From: Cristatella mucedo
Taxonomy: Eukaryota; Bryozoa; Phylactolaemata; Cristatellidae
Length of the DNA stretch: 64,000 nucleotides
Assembly: GCA_009760855.2 (NCBI GenBank)
Contig: WPIO01000007.1
Location: forward strand, 7,825,001 to 7,889,000
Direction: 5' to 3'
Positions 1-10,408 of the stretch are shown here, piece after piece. The notes below the pieces were generated by a model. It worked only from the letters and a program-made list of their open reading frames with translations. It did no database searches and had not been told where the DNA came from. The position numbers and the translations under genes are program-made. Within the stretch, counting starts at the first letter, position 1. Each line of letters begins with the position of its first letter.

Positions 1-947
1 GTGTGTCAGATAGATACCGTAGATACCGGATCGATCAGCAGCAGGCTCGAAATGCTGCTGCTGTATGCATTGGACATCACGATATTGAATGCCTTTCCTT
101 TTTATCCCAAACGAGTTTTCACTCCGATAGTAGCCTTTCTAAAAATGCCTGACATTTTGCTAATCTCGAATATAGTCATGTCGCAGCAGCAGTGAAATGG
201 CAATTCAATATGCTTCGAAAGAGAGGCAAGGTTACACGTTTCGCCTATATCATTTTTTTACGAGTGACTCTCCTAGCAAGTGGCCTTTATCCCGTTGGCT
301 CTCATCCCACGGCTTATCGTTTAGTAGCTCTTTTCCCACAGGTTCAAACCCCGGAACAGGTTTAAATCGAAAGTAACTAATACATACATGAACGGCCAAG
401 CGAATGCCATAAGCCCAAGATTGGCAGCATTCAAGAGGCACAGCTACAAGCCAGCACATTTGCATTGCCAACAAACACCGGTATGCTATGTTAAAGAGAC
501 AAAGAATCCTACGAGCTAATTTATCAAACAGGGAAGCCAGAACAGTACCCGGGTGTGGGATATATGGCAAACCTGTGTAATAAAACCTAGACATGTGTTA
601 ATGCCTTACCAAAGGAGTCAAGGACTGAGAAGATGTAGAGTGCTCCTTCCGATCCCTGGCAAAATACAAGCGATATCCAGACAGGATGATCGTGAACGGC
701 TTCCAAGAGCGCTCCGTGCTCCGCTACAACGGTGTTGTTTACATGCAAATGACATCCCTGCACTGGCAGCAACTGCCATCCAACAGTAGATCACTGACCA
801 TGATGCATCTCACGGACAAGAGGATAACAGCTCCAAGTTAAGTACAGAGCTTGAACAAATAGATGGTGGGGAGGGTGTTGATGACCATTGAAAATTTTTA
901 CACGAGAGATCATGGATATTGCAAGCACTGCACATGGCAAACACCTG

Positions 948-2082
948 TAAAATAAAAATACATTTGCATAGTGTCCTCAGAGAGCTTAATCTCTTTCCAG
1001 GCACATTACATATGCTGTAAATGTAGCCTGGTTAGTGGCAACATGAACGATGTCAGCATGCTTAATATGGTTACAGGTATCATGCACATCGTCAACATCT
1101 AAATATGTTAGTAGTAACACTACAGTGTCAGCATGCATAAGCGCACAAAGGACAAATCTCAAGGACTCACTAAATGCTGCTAGAAACCGGTATGTTAAAG
1201 CTTATTTTAAATGTTGTCAAGTGAAGGAATGTCGTGACGTCGGTCAGGACTGAGTTCCAAGCTTTGGAAGCAAACGAACTGAAGGCACAGTCTCCAAAGG
1301 ATCTGAGGTTTGTACAAAGTAGAGTTAAACAGTTAGATTCCAAAAAGCGGGTGGTACGATGCTTAGCCTGGTGGGGCAGTAGATCTGATAGTTAGGGTCG
1401 AGCCAAAGAATGAAGGAAAATAAAAGTGAGTGACAGAACCTTGAGGTCGATACACTGCTTGATTGGGAGCCAGTGCAGGTCGGCAAGAAATGGTGTGATG
1501 TGGCAACTACGGCACTCATGACAGACAAGCCTGGCTGAAGAGTTGTACACCAACAGCAAGCACCTGCTTGCATATGCCGGTAGACCAGCAGGTTACAGAA
1601 GTCAATATGGTATGCCACAGGTGACGAGCCAATGTAGATGTAGTATCCCTGCCTGTCTAAGCAAGCCCGAATTTGAGCAATTTAATGTGTCTAAAAGTAG
1701 GCAGACTTGACTGTGGAGCTGATGGTCATCTAGTGAAAGGTCACTTTGAAACAGGACATCCAGATTTCGTGCAGATGTAACAGGAGATATGCTGAGGGAG
1801 CCAATTGAGCATTAAGCTTTCCGATTTCTGAGTCACACTTGGTTTTCCCATAGCCAGTAAATTGGTTTTATCGTCATTCAATTTGAGAAAGTATGCTGTA
1901 CACAATAATTCGGTGGTTCTTCGGATGATCTTTGTCCATTCACATCATTGCTCTGGAGTCTCCCACTGAGATAGCACCTGAAACATTGTAGTGCTGTGCC
2001 AGTGATGCCCAGGCAAGATGACGGGTGCTAAAGAATGACTTTGTGATCAATTGTATCAAATGCTGCCGAAAGATCAAGCAAA

Positions 2083-2159
<77 letters not shown>

Positions 2160-2990
2160 ACGTAAGTCTGCATTCCTAAAAGGGTCGTTGTGTACCCGAA
2201 GCAATACTGACTCAGTGGAGTGATTAGCTCTAAAACAGGATGGGAACTTACTTTCTAGTTCAGCTGGTCTGCCACAACTCATTCCAGTATCTTCGAAAGG
2301 AACGGTAGAAAGAAGTATTGGCAGAAGTTGCTTAATATCTCTTGGTCTAGTGTTATTTTCTAAGTTAGTGTCCTAAAAACAGCCTATTTGAAATATACGG
2401 GACATGACCTGAGGTTAAAGACATATTTATTATGTTAGTTATGGATGGCAGCAGCAGATCTATACATCGTAGAAGTTCAACAATGGAAATGGGGTCTAGA
2501 CAGCTAGTAGTCTTTGACTGGGAGATGACTTTCAGGATAAAGACATTCGTGGCCTCCTTGAATACATCCATTGAGGTGGTGCACACAATTAAGGTAGAGG
2601 AGTCATGTGTGGATGTTCCTGAGGGACGAAAGTTCAGTGGAGATGCTGTTATCTTAGGAATGAACTCTCGGATATTGTCTATAGTGTTGATAAAGAAGCT
2701 CAAGAAGTGGTCTGCTAGATCATCACATGGATCACCGAGTAGGTGGCTAACCTGGGTGCAGTTCAGAAAATGGTTTATCATCAGCATTTTTTAATTGTGT
2801 ACCTGCGAATCGACAATATTTTTAAAGAAACCAGACTTGCCCTTCACTAGGATGAATCGGTATGGTCGACAGTAGTCATCGTGTTCCTGTTGATAGGCAG
2901 TCAGTCCTTATATTGCATATGCTTTCTCAAGCTTGTCCTTATGAAACCTAGCTAGTTTTAATGCCTGTGGTAAACCACAGGCCATCTTGG
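948..2990 (-). mobile_element. CR1/L2-like LINE, long copy with RT
   Basis: Read on the minus strand, this copy shows in order: a degenerate pre-RT region near 2800-2990, an RT region with DPISIVELLRCIDLLLPSIT (2365-2787), the stretch CFRANHSTESVLLRVHND (2170-2250), the RT domain A block LLDLSAAFDTIDH (2030-2080), the C-terminal block around 1440-1600, and a 3' end with GAGATTAAGCTCTCTGAGG and an A/T tail at about 948-965. It is broken by stops and frameshifts. A 70-base (GA)n tract sits inside the RT frame just before domain A. It is the longest LINE copy in the window. Confidence 0.8.
2086..2155. repeat. (GA)n microsatellite inside LINE RT
   Basis: About 35 uninterrupted GA units. It lies between two conserved parts of the RT reading frame of the LINE at 948-2990, so it expanded after the element inserted or was carried by its source copy. 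Confidence 0.97.
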
Positions 2991-3109
2991 CGAGGGCACA
3001 CAGTGTGCGTAATCAGAGCTGCATCCTCATCAAGAATGCGAATATCTTCCCTACACCAACCATTCTGTCACGTGCTGCATTCATCAACAGCAGTGGCAGC
3101 TAAGCTAGC

Positions 3110-3400
3110 TCACACTATACCACTATTGCATATTTTCTGAAAACAAGTCGCTCTGGATAAACGGTCTTCTTTCTCGACTGGAATGCATAAACGTTTCACT
3201 AAGTCATCTGTCTGCACCTTGCCGTCCAGTTTTTCGACCTTGACTGTTAAAGATCCCTCTTTAGTAGTCGCCGCTGCTGCACTGGGGCTGAGTACGGTCA
3301 GCGGTTCCTTCTCCTTAATTGCAAGCGCCTGTCGAGAAGAGCCAGATGCAATCGTCAATGAAGAGTCAATCGTGTACTCACTGAACGCATCGTACACACG
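3110..3400 (-). CDS. Probable terminal exon
   Basis: A long pyrimidine-rich acceptor (TTGCCTGCTTGTGCTTTTAATCAG) opens a 97-codon frame (stop included) in phase 0, reading RVYDAFSEYTIDSSLTIASG and ending CFQKICNSGIV before TGA. The middle (KEGSLTVKVEKLDGKVQTDD) is Lys/Glu/Asp-rich and protein-like. It fits the phase-0 donor at 5702 of the exon upstream. It lies just upstream (gene sense) of a LINE copy at 948-2990, so it could be the last host exon before the repeat. An overlapping plus-strand frame is the antisense shadow. Confidence 0.5.
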   Translation of the reverse strand, partial: RVYDAFSEYTIDSSLTIASGSSRQALAIKEKEPLTVLSPSAAAATTKEGSLTVKVEKLDGKVQTDDLVKRLCIPVEKEDRLSRATCFQKICNSGIV

Positions 3401-5038
3401 CTGATTAAAAGCACAAGCAGGCAAGTCAAAAGCAAACCACATAGCGCCGTGCTGGCCAGTGCCACGTCTTCACGTACAGCAGTGCTATGGAAGTGCGTCG
3501 ACAAAGCCAATCATAAAAACAACCTGATTTTAAATGTATGTTTCTATCACAAAAGAAAACGTCACCGGAATATCAGCTCTAAACTATGCAGTTTAAATCC
3601 TTCATCTAATTTGAATTTCCGTGTAAAACGAAGAACTGTCTCACCACTGGCCTTGCACGCATATATCATTCGAACAGATAACTAAGCAAAGCATACTGAT
3701 GGTCACACTCTTGACATCATCAGCACGTAAGTGGGGGTCACTTAATTAAGGATCATCATTCAACTACTTTTGGATGCAAGACTCCTGATCCTCCCAGATG
3801 CTATCCATTTAATGGTTACCAGCATGACCTAGAAAGTTATACAATCGGTGAGACTTCGGTGAGGTACAATCTGAAGATGGCTACGACGGATATCATCGAT
3901 AACGGAAAGAGACCCGGTGGATCACATGCCACTACAGCCAAAAACACGCACCGATAAAGAGTGGAGCTTGGGTATCACTTTACGCGTTCGGGTTCGTGCT
4001 CAAAGCATTAACCCGGTTGCTACAGGTAAGCTAGTTGGTAGGGCTACGATTGGGCGACTAAACCAGAAAGTACTTCAGTTCATCAAGCATAAAGTGGCTC
4101 CTTTGCAGTAGGCTAGGTCGACAGCACACCCATAAAGACTAGAGAAAGTTTTCCTAATTGAAAATGCATGGAGAACATGTGTCGTTGCTCTAATCAAAGT
4201 TTCAAAGATAACTGCCTTTATATGACGGTGAAATTTTGAGGCGAATGGATCCCTGTCTGGGGTTGCATCTATAGAAGATACCTAGCATCCTGATGCGACT
4301 TTTATTTGGAACCAGTCGGTAACGTTCCACTGCTTAGTACAATGAGTCTTTGTGGAGATAATTTTCTCTTCAAACAGGGCAATGAGCCTCAGCATGAGGC
4401 TAAGCCTATTCAATATTGCTTCAGCTAAATAGCTGAATTTAGTTTAGGACCCTTCTGCTAACAAACTGGCCAAGGTAAAATCACTTTCTCAATTTTCAGG
4501 ACCTTTGAAGAACGATAAGACCAGATGTTTTCAAATACTTAGTCTGCCTCCCAAGCACCCCATACAGTGTATTGATTCCAGTGGTGATTTAACCTCACTT
4601 TAGCACTAAACATTAATGTACTTGTACTGAAACTTTGCCTACGTGTTTCGTATACCTATTTTATATACTCCGGATTACAGCAGTTGCAGTAACGTTGTTT
4701 ATACTAGAATCGTTACTTATTGGGTCAGCAAAGCGATTTCAGTCTACCTCCCCGAAACGTTTGCGCTCAACTGTACATATACATACACTAGACCTCACTG
4801 CCTGTGGACTCGCTCTTCTGAGTCATAGTAGAACTATAAGTCTATTGCAGGTCACTCCCGGGAGTAATGGCCATAATCTTGCCTCGTGACGGATAGAAGG
4901 ACGGACATACTTTCTTGGTTTAATTAGTAGACTTAGTATTTTATTTTATTTTATTAGAATTAGTAGATTAATATTTGCGCACACACACTGGCACACACAT
5001 GCTGTGATGTTGCATATATTGCATACATACGGTGCAGG

Positions 5039-5092
5039 CACACGCGCGCGCGCACGCACGCACGCACACACACACACATACACACACACGAT
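5039..5092. repeat. (CA/CG)n alternating purine-pyrimidine tract
   Basis: CACGCGCGCGCACGCACGCA followed by CA repeats. The alternation is near-complete, so the tract could adopt Z-DNA. It lies in an otherwise featureless AT-richer stretch. Confidence 0.9.
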
Positions 5093-5296
5093 ATATGCAC
5101 ATGTACGTGTGCTTATATGCACACACGAGTTCTCGTGTGGGAGTAAAACACTGGTCATATACAGGTACATGAAACCGGTCCTAAAAGACCATGTGGTTTG
5201 TGTGGCATTAAAATCAGCAATGATTTTAAGAAGATCGACTATGTGGTTGAGTCATATGGTCGTTCAGATATCTGACATTCCTCTAGAAGATCATAA

Positions 5297-5335
5297 AAAC
5301 GGAGCAAATATAGCAATTAAATGATTGCTCCGTTT
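5297..5335. repeat. Perfect 11-bp inverted repeat (hairpin)
   Basis: AAACGGAGCAA at 5297-5307 pairs perfectly with TTGCTCCGTTT at 5325-5335 across a 17-base AT-rich loop. It lies 3' of the candidate stop at 5640 on the minus strand. It may be an RNA hairpin in the 3' untranslated region or the end of an old palindromic element. Confidence 0.6.
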
Positions 5336-5639
5336 GAGATTTTCCTCTGCACGTCTTTAGATGCCTCCACACTACCAAAAGATCTTGTTGTGGGTACACA
5401 AGTGACATTTCAGCAAATAGCTGAGAAATGAGAACACTTGCTCTGTTTGGTCGTTTAAATGTTTTTTAAATTGAATCAAACAGTGCCAGCCAGCTGCATC
5501 CTATGACAACCACGGCCCTTGTCTCCATCTGGTCACTGGATAACAAACGTGGCAATGGATCTGGACCAGGGCAGTACAAGTTGACATAGGACTAACTTCT
5601 GGGGAAGCATGGCATCATTAGGCATCAGTTCATCTCTAT

Positions 5640-5805
5640 CTACATGGTTCCACTTGGAGATATCACATAAGTGGCAGTGCCATTTGCAACTTGGCACCTT
5701 ACTAATTGTCTACTGTCAGCATGCAGGAAGTCAACTACCACTTGGCAGCAACCAGAGTAGTGCCTGGCAGCAGTTTTAAATTTGGATTTCACCAAGCCTG
5801 AGCAG
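5640..5805 (-). CDS. Exon: folded C-terminal segment, possible stop
   Basis: A strong acceptor (CTCCGTTTTTCAG) joins in phase 2 to the previous exon and codes CSGLVKSKFKTAARHYSGCC, QVVVDFLHADSRQLVRCQVA and NGTATYVISPSGTM before a TAG at 5640-5642. The alternating hydrophobic pattern suggests beta strands, unlike the disordered exons before it. An internal donor TTA|GTAAGG at 5702 would end the exon at 5703 in phase 0 and join the phase-0 exon at 3400. The gene therefore may have two alternative 3' ends. No AATAAA signal was found within about 350 bases downstream of the TAG. Confidence 0.68.
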
Positions 5806-6701
5806 CTGAAAAACGGAGATTGAACTAGCAGCAATAGAAAAATCTGAGGTGTCGAAACCCGGTTTTTAACATTGAGCTAATTTAACGAGTCGAGCAACAA
5901 GCCTTTAAATAAATTGTCAAGCCACAGCATTTCAAAAATGCACAATCAAACGACAGTGATAAGAGTAACACGGCCGTTCTTTTTTTTTTATAGATTCTGA
6001 ATAAGAGAGGCAGGAGAAAAAAAATGCTTAAGACGAACCTTTTCAGCAAATAGGTACTTCGATTTCGGCTTGGAATTCTTCGGCGTTGAGCTGAAAAAAG
6101 TCAACAGCCGGCATATTAAAACATGTTGCTGCAAGGTCAAGGACAGTCGACTTTCTCGAGCTTAAGGCTTGGGTCCTCCGCTGGCAATTGCTGAGCTCAA
6201 GGGGGATAGGGCATGCCTACCACTGCAGCCAATCCGATCAGCCGACACGCTGCACAGATGCCGGCCAGCTGAGCGTGTTTCCTTCTGAATGCTCTTACCT
6301 GCTCCATCCCGCCTGCGCAAAGCCGCACGTGAGCGGCGGCAGCTAGTCACTGCTCAAATCTAACGCGCCAGTGGGACGCGGCTGCCTGGCAATGGCTGAG
6401 CACTAAAAATATGGTCGAAAAATGCCTGCCGCTGTTCGTTGTACAATGAGATTTGAATCTAGCTCTTGTGGAAATCAGGAAATGAGAGCCAACTATAACC
6501 ATGAGCCGAAGGACTGATTCTTGCCAGCCTCTGTTCTGACCCTCGAACCTTTCGGCCTGTGTGTGCCTCATCGGCGATCTGTCTGCTTGTCATGCTCTCT
6601 CAATGCAAGAGCAAGCTGCTAGGCCCTGATAGTGTGCATTCTATCAGCAGACAGCAAGAGCTCCTCGCACGGCAAGCTGCTGGCCAGCGATCGACTCTAA
6701 C

Positions 6702-6831
6702 CTGGTGTGGCCAGCTTCGGAGATGCCGTCTCTTTCCGATGAGGTCTGCTGCACGTCCGCGCTGCGATCGCTGCCTAGCGACGTCGCCATCATGTATGAC
6801 GTGCGCCGGGCCTGAGCTCGAGCATCCACTT
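6702..6831 (-). CDS. Exon: tail segment, phase 1 to 2
   Basis: The acceptor CACCTTCTTTTGCTGCTGCAG opens an exon reading EVDARAQARRTSYMMATSLG then SDRSADVQQTSSERDGISEA. It ends at ACCAG|GTTAGA in phase 2. Phase at both ends fits its neighbours. It is predicted to be disordered and charged. Third-position GC is high. The overlapping open frames on the plus strand (6559-6894) are antisense shadows. Confidence 0.7.
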
Positions 6832-7609
6832 CTGCAGCAGCAAAAGAAGGTGGACACGGCTGCGACACATGCTAAAGGGCAGTGCAGCCCGTGAGCAAAC
6901 CTTGTGCTCCTTATCCCAACAAACCGCTAGAGCGATCGGCTCTGTGAGCTGTCCAACGCCTGCCCCGCCCACCCAACCTGCTTCACGCGGGCAGCTTGAC
7001 ACTAGGCCTGGCAGCGGAAATGATGATGGTGATAGCAACACACGTGGTTGGTGACAAAGGCTCTCTTGCGAAAAATAAAAAAGTGAGCTAACATGTATCG
7101 CCCAGAGCAGCAGCAGACAGTACGAACCAACAGCACTCGCCCTGACTTGGCAAAATGGCAGACCCGGCAGGACTGGGCCTCTCCGAGCCCGATCTAGAAT
7201 GAGAAGACGTGAAGCCGGAATGAGAACTCGTGATACCAGCTCGTGCTCAGGATCGATGCTGGGCTCGAGACGATCTGGGGAGATGGAGGGGGGCACTCTC
7301 CTGAGCCTCACTCAGCCTTACCTCATCCTAACCCGACCACAACCACAATGACTTTTCATTCTGTCGCCATTAAGCTGCGTCGAAATGCCATTGGCATAAC
7401 AGCAAATCCATGCGATTGTTGGGCCACTTTACTAAGTATTGTCTCAACATTCTGCCTTTTAAGCAGGGTCTTTCGATGTCCGGCCTAAACGCGAGCAGCC
7501 CAACTGGTCGCCGGCCGACTTGCACTGCTGCTGCTGCCGCAGCGAGGCGACAGTGCTAAGTGCAGGCATGCTGATGCGGCCCCGAAAGTCGTGAGGTGTT
7601 CCAAGCATC

Positions 7610-7840
7610 TACCGGTGGCTGCGCCTATGCTACTACCTTCTATGCCTTCTATGCTACTCACTACCTCAACTGCTCTCCTAACTCTGCTATGCTTCCCACT
7701 TTCTCTTTGTTGCGTGAGACGAAGTCTGTTGGCTATCGAATGCGTGCCGAAAGCCGCTAAGGCTGTGAGTGCGCTATACAAAACTCTCCTGCGTAACACC
7801 CACATGGTCTTTATGACTTTGAGGAGTTACTGACGGAGAT
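7610..7840 (+). mobile_element. LINE group C, 3' segment
   Basis: A segment starting CTATGCTACTCACTACCTCA and including ATGCGTGCCGAAAGCCGCTA and CGCTATACAAAACTCTCCTG is repeated, inverted, at 60200-60395. The second copy is continuous with a LINE C-terminal frame, which identifies this as the same element's 3' region. Divergence between copies is moderate. Confidence 0.65.
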
Positions 7841-7854
7841 ACATTACATTACAT

Positions 7855-8210
7855 TATATAGAAGTAGCAGTTCAGGACCGCTGAAAAAGATGTGCCATAG
7901 TCGGCAGTTGGAGAGTAGATGTCGTTGCGTAAGAATTGTGGAAGCGAGTTCCACAGTCTAGGACCTGCAGAGCTAAAGCTTCTGTCGCCAACGGTCTTTA
8001 AGCGGAGGAATGGGACAGCTAATTTATTGTCCACACAGGACCTGAGGGTGCGAACAGGCTGAAACTGATGCAGCAGTTCAGCTAGGTACCAAGGAGCCAA
8101 GCCGTGGCTGGCCTTGTGGGTCAGCGTAAGAACTGTGCTCTGTATCCTTTACTCAACCGGCAACCACCCTAGCTCTTTCAGCAAAGGAGACACGTGCTCA
8201 AACCAGAGCA
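7855..8210 (-). mobile_element. LINE group C, RT C-terminal segment
   Basis: The minus strand encodes PLLKELGWLPVE, then GLAPWYLAELL, then LKTVGDRSFSSAGPRLWNSL, the usual C-terminal block of CR1/L2/Rex-type LINE polyproteins, with one frame break near 8150. It abuts the plus-oriented segment at 7610-7840, giving a tail-to-tail arrangement. The part from 7855 to 7925 matches 60400-60470. Confidence 0.75.
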
Positions 8211-8671
8211 GGCCAACACCGGCGGGTGGGGTGGGCGTAGCTTCGGAGGCGCGCCGATGGCTCGAGCAGCCAAGCATGCGAACGAAGGGCCAAACAGCAG
8301 CAGCAGCAGCTTGAAATCGCCGCTGCGCATTACCGGGGCTACCGGGATGACCGAGGACGACAGCAGACGGCCTGGCCTGTCGGTTTATAGGCCGACAGCC
8401 AAGACGGCTGGTTAGTCGCTCATTGGATACTTTGAACTTGGGGGAAACATCATGGATCTGACTGCCTCTGACTCGACCGGCAACGCAGCCACTCGCGCTT
8501 TGACAAACTATACGAGCCAAACACAAATTTAAAAAATTGATCTCAATGCAGCATTGCCTTAACCCTTCTCCATTGCAACACGACAGAGGACAACATGTTA
8601 ACCGACTGGTGTCCGTCTGCAAATACTCACATGGCTGCAATAAAATAAAATAAAAAAGAAATACTAGCTGA

Positions 8672-8845
8672 TTCTACAGCCTCATTTGTATAGTGACAGA
8701 AGAGCCTTTACGGCTATCACCACTGCTTGCAGAGGCAATAAAGGATCGCCCACTGCAGAATTCGAACCCATGGCCTCGGGGCCGAGGTCGGGGAAAAGAA
8801 ACCGCCTTACCAAGCATGCCATCACGGCTTGCATCACTAGAAAGC
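8672..8845 (-). mobile_element. tRNA-derived SINE, family 1
   Basis: On the minus strand the copy reads from an A-box-like head (near 8810-8840) through a CCTCGGCCCCGAGG inverted repeat and a B box (GGGTTCGAATTCTGC) to the shared tail with TTTATTGCCTCTGCAAGC, GTGATAGCCGTAAAGGCTC and TTCTGTCACTATAC. The B box is slightly altered. Family 1 copies recur at 13925, 22629, 28440, 33022, 45535, 48085, 51480, 52585 and 57945. Confidence 0.8.
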
Positions 8846-9339
8846 AGTGGCAAGGTCATTCATTCACTTGGCCATTCACCCGCAAGGTGATGGGAGGGAG
8901 GGGGAAGAGTGAGGTAGGAGACAGACACAGACAGATGGCCAGAGACAAAGAGGCAGAGAAAGAGTAAATGAAGAGGAGCATCATTGGTGTGCACAGACTG
9001 ATAAGCCACTGTGGGTTTACACGAGCCCGTGCAGGAACGCTACCCATTCATCCAGCACTCCCTGGCGTGACCGTGACCTCTCCATAAAACTGTACCATGC
9101 GCCGTGAACTAGCCAGCTAGCATCCTACACAGGGTTAGATCATATAACGAGAATCACTAGCGGAGCACAGAACTAATACCAAGGCTGTTTTGCCAACTCA
9201 GTGCATTGTCGACGATATGTGGTAAGATTACAGCAACTAGAGATGCGATGCATTGCTTAACCAGCTTCACTCGGAAGCCAGTTTGTCACACCCATTGTAT
9301 TTTTGCAAGTCCTGCGAAAACGGCGAGGCTGCTTCTTAC

Positions 9340-9429
9340 CAGTGGATTTGTGACGTAGCTTGACGGCATCTGAAGCAGACGGCACCGTGAGCAGTGATTC
9401 AACGGAGCTGCCCGACTCTTTTCTAGTAC
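9340..9429 (-). CDS. Exon: 30-residue Ser/Lys-rich segment
   Basis: The acceptor CGAGCTTTTTCTGTTTAG and donor ACTG|GTAAGA enclose exactly 90 bases, phase 1 to phase 1. It encodes GTRKESGSSVESLLTVPSAS followed by DAVKLRHKST. No domain is recognised; it continues the disordered tail. Being a multiple of three it could be skipped without breaking the frame. Both flanking junctions agree in phase with 9956-10147 and 6702-6831. Confidence 0.72.
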
Positions 9430-9784
9430 CTAAACAGAAAAAGCTCGTAGCTTGAGCCGGCACCTGCGCACAGAGCTTTGAGAAGCCATCCATGAGATGC
9501 CACTAGGAAGCTGCCGGCCTGGCAAGATGCTAACTCTCCGTCCTGCGAGTGCTCGTGAGCACGAATGAACCATCTGTGAAGCAGCAGAAACAGCATGCTC
9601 ACGTGCCACTCCCGTGCAAAAGATGAGCCAAGCAGACGCTTCGTGCCGCCAGGCAAAAAGGCACAGCAACAGCAGCTGAAGCAGCAACGGCACCATCCAC
9701 GGCAGCGCAACGGGCGATGGCAGCCAACGAAATAGCTTGCTACCTACCCATTGAAAAGAAAGAAATTTCGTGGGGGCAAATTAA

Positions 9785-9880
9785 AATAATAATAATAATA
9801 ATGATTATGATAATAAATTTGCTTATCACCCTCAGAAAACCAAATCTTTGTCTAGGCGCTCTATATTTGCTGTAAGGGAT
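9785..9880 (-). mobile_element. L2-like LINE tail, 5'-truncated
   Basis: An (AAT)n run is followed by CTTATCACCCTCAGAAAACC and AGGCGCTCTATATTTGCTGT. This matches the reverse complement of the LINE 3' end, with AGCGCCTAG and CTGAGGGTG in the sense direction. It directly follows the exon at 9956 and may have inserted into its intron. Confidence 0.75.
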
Positions 9881-9955
9881 GCACGTCTACATGGATACTA
9901 TGATAGCATATGGAAGGGCGGAGCAAGCTCCTCCTGGGCAGTGGCGGCTTCAAAC

Positions 9956-10147
9956 CTGAGGCCGTCGCCGAGTCCAGAGATTCGCCCGAGTTGACACTGC
10001 TGCCGATACTGTGCAGATCATCGCCGCCTGTCGAGCCTCCGCCGACCGACTGAGGCAAGCTGGCTCGGCCGGCTGTGTCATCCGAGGCCGGGGTCAATAA
10101 GATACTGGCGCCTTCTATTGGCAAGCTGACCGCAGCTGTGGTGGCGG
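9956..10147 (-). CDS. Exon: Ser/Gly-rich tail segment
   Basis: The acceptor GTGCATCTCTTCTCAG follows the large exon by 261 bases, with matching phase 1. The translation reads AATTAAVSLPIEGASILLTP then a Ser/Gly/Asp stretch (GGGSTGGDDLHSIGSSVNSG). The donor is CCTCAG|GTTTGA, of average quality, leaving phase 1. The frame continues to a stop at 9861, so a longer terminal form is possible, but the next exon accepts phase 1 with a good acceptor, which favours splicing. An L2-type LINE tail (9785-9880) begins just beyond. Confidence 0.72.
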
Positions 10148-10408
10148 CTGAGAAGAGATGCACGCAAGCTAGTCCACAATGCAAGGGGGGCCGTCGGACT
10201 GGCATGCAGGGGGGCCGGCGCACAAGCACTACAGTGCCACTATCGCGCCCACGGCATCAAATGTGCAGCCTCCAGTGCAAGCCACCGCAGCACCGATGCG
10301 AAGCAGTCGCCGAGCAGAGCGTGCGAAAGGGGCGGACACAGCCAAGCTCGGACGCCGGTGAAACTATGAGGACAGCAGCGGCAGCAGGGACTGGCAGCGC
10401 TCACTCAC

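Noticed and set aside
6347-6431. Alternative last exon after 6702
   Set aside because: ATTTTTAG and GCTCAG acceptors near 6410 would give short tails with quick stops, but the acceptor at 5805 is stronger and leads to a longer structured segment.
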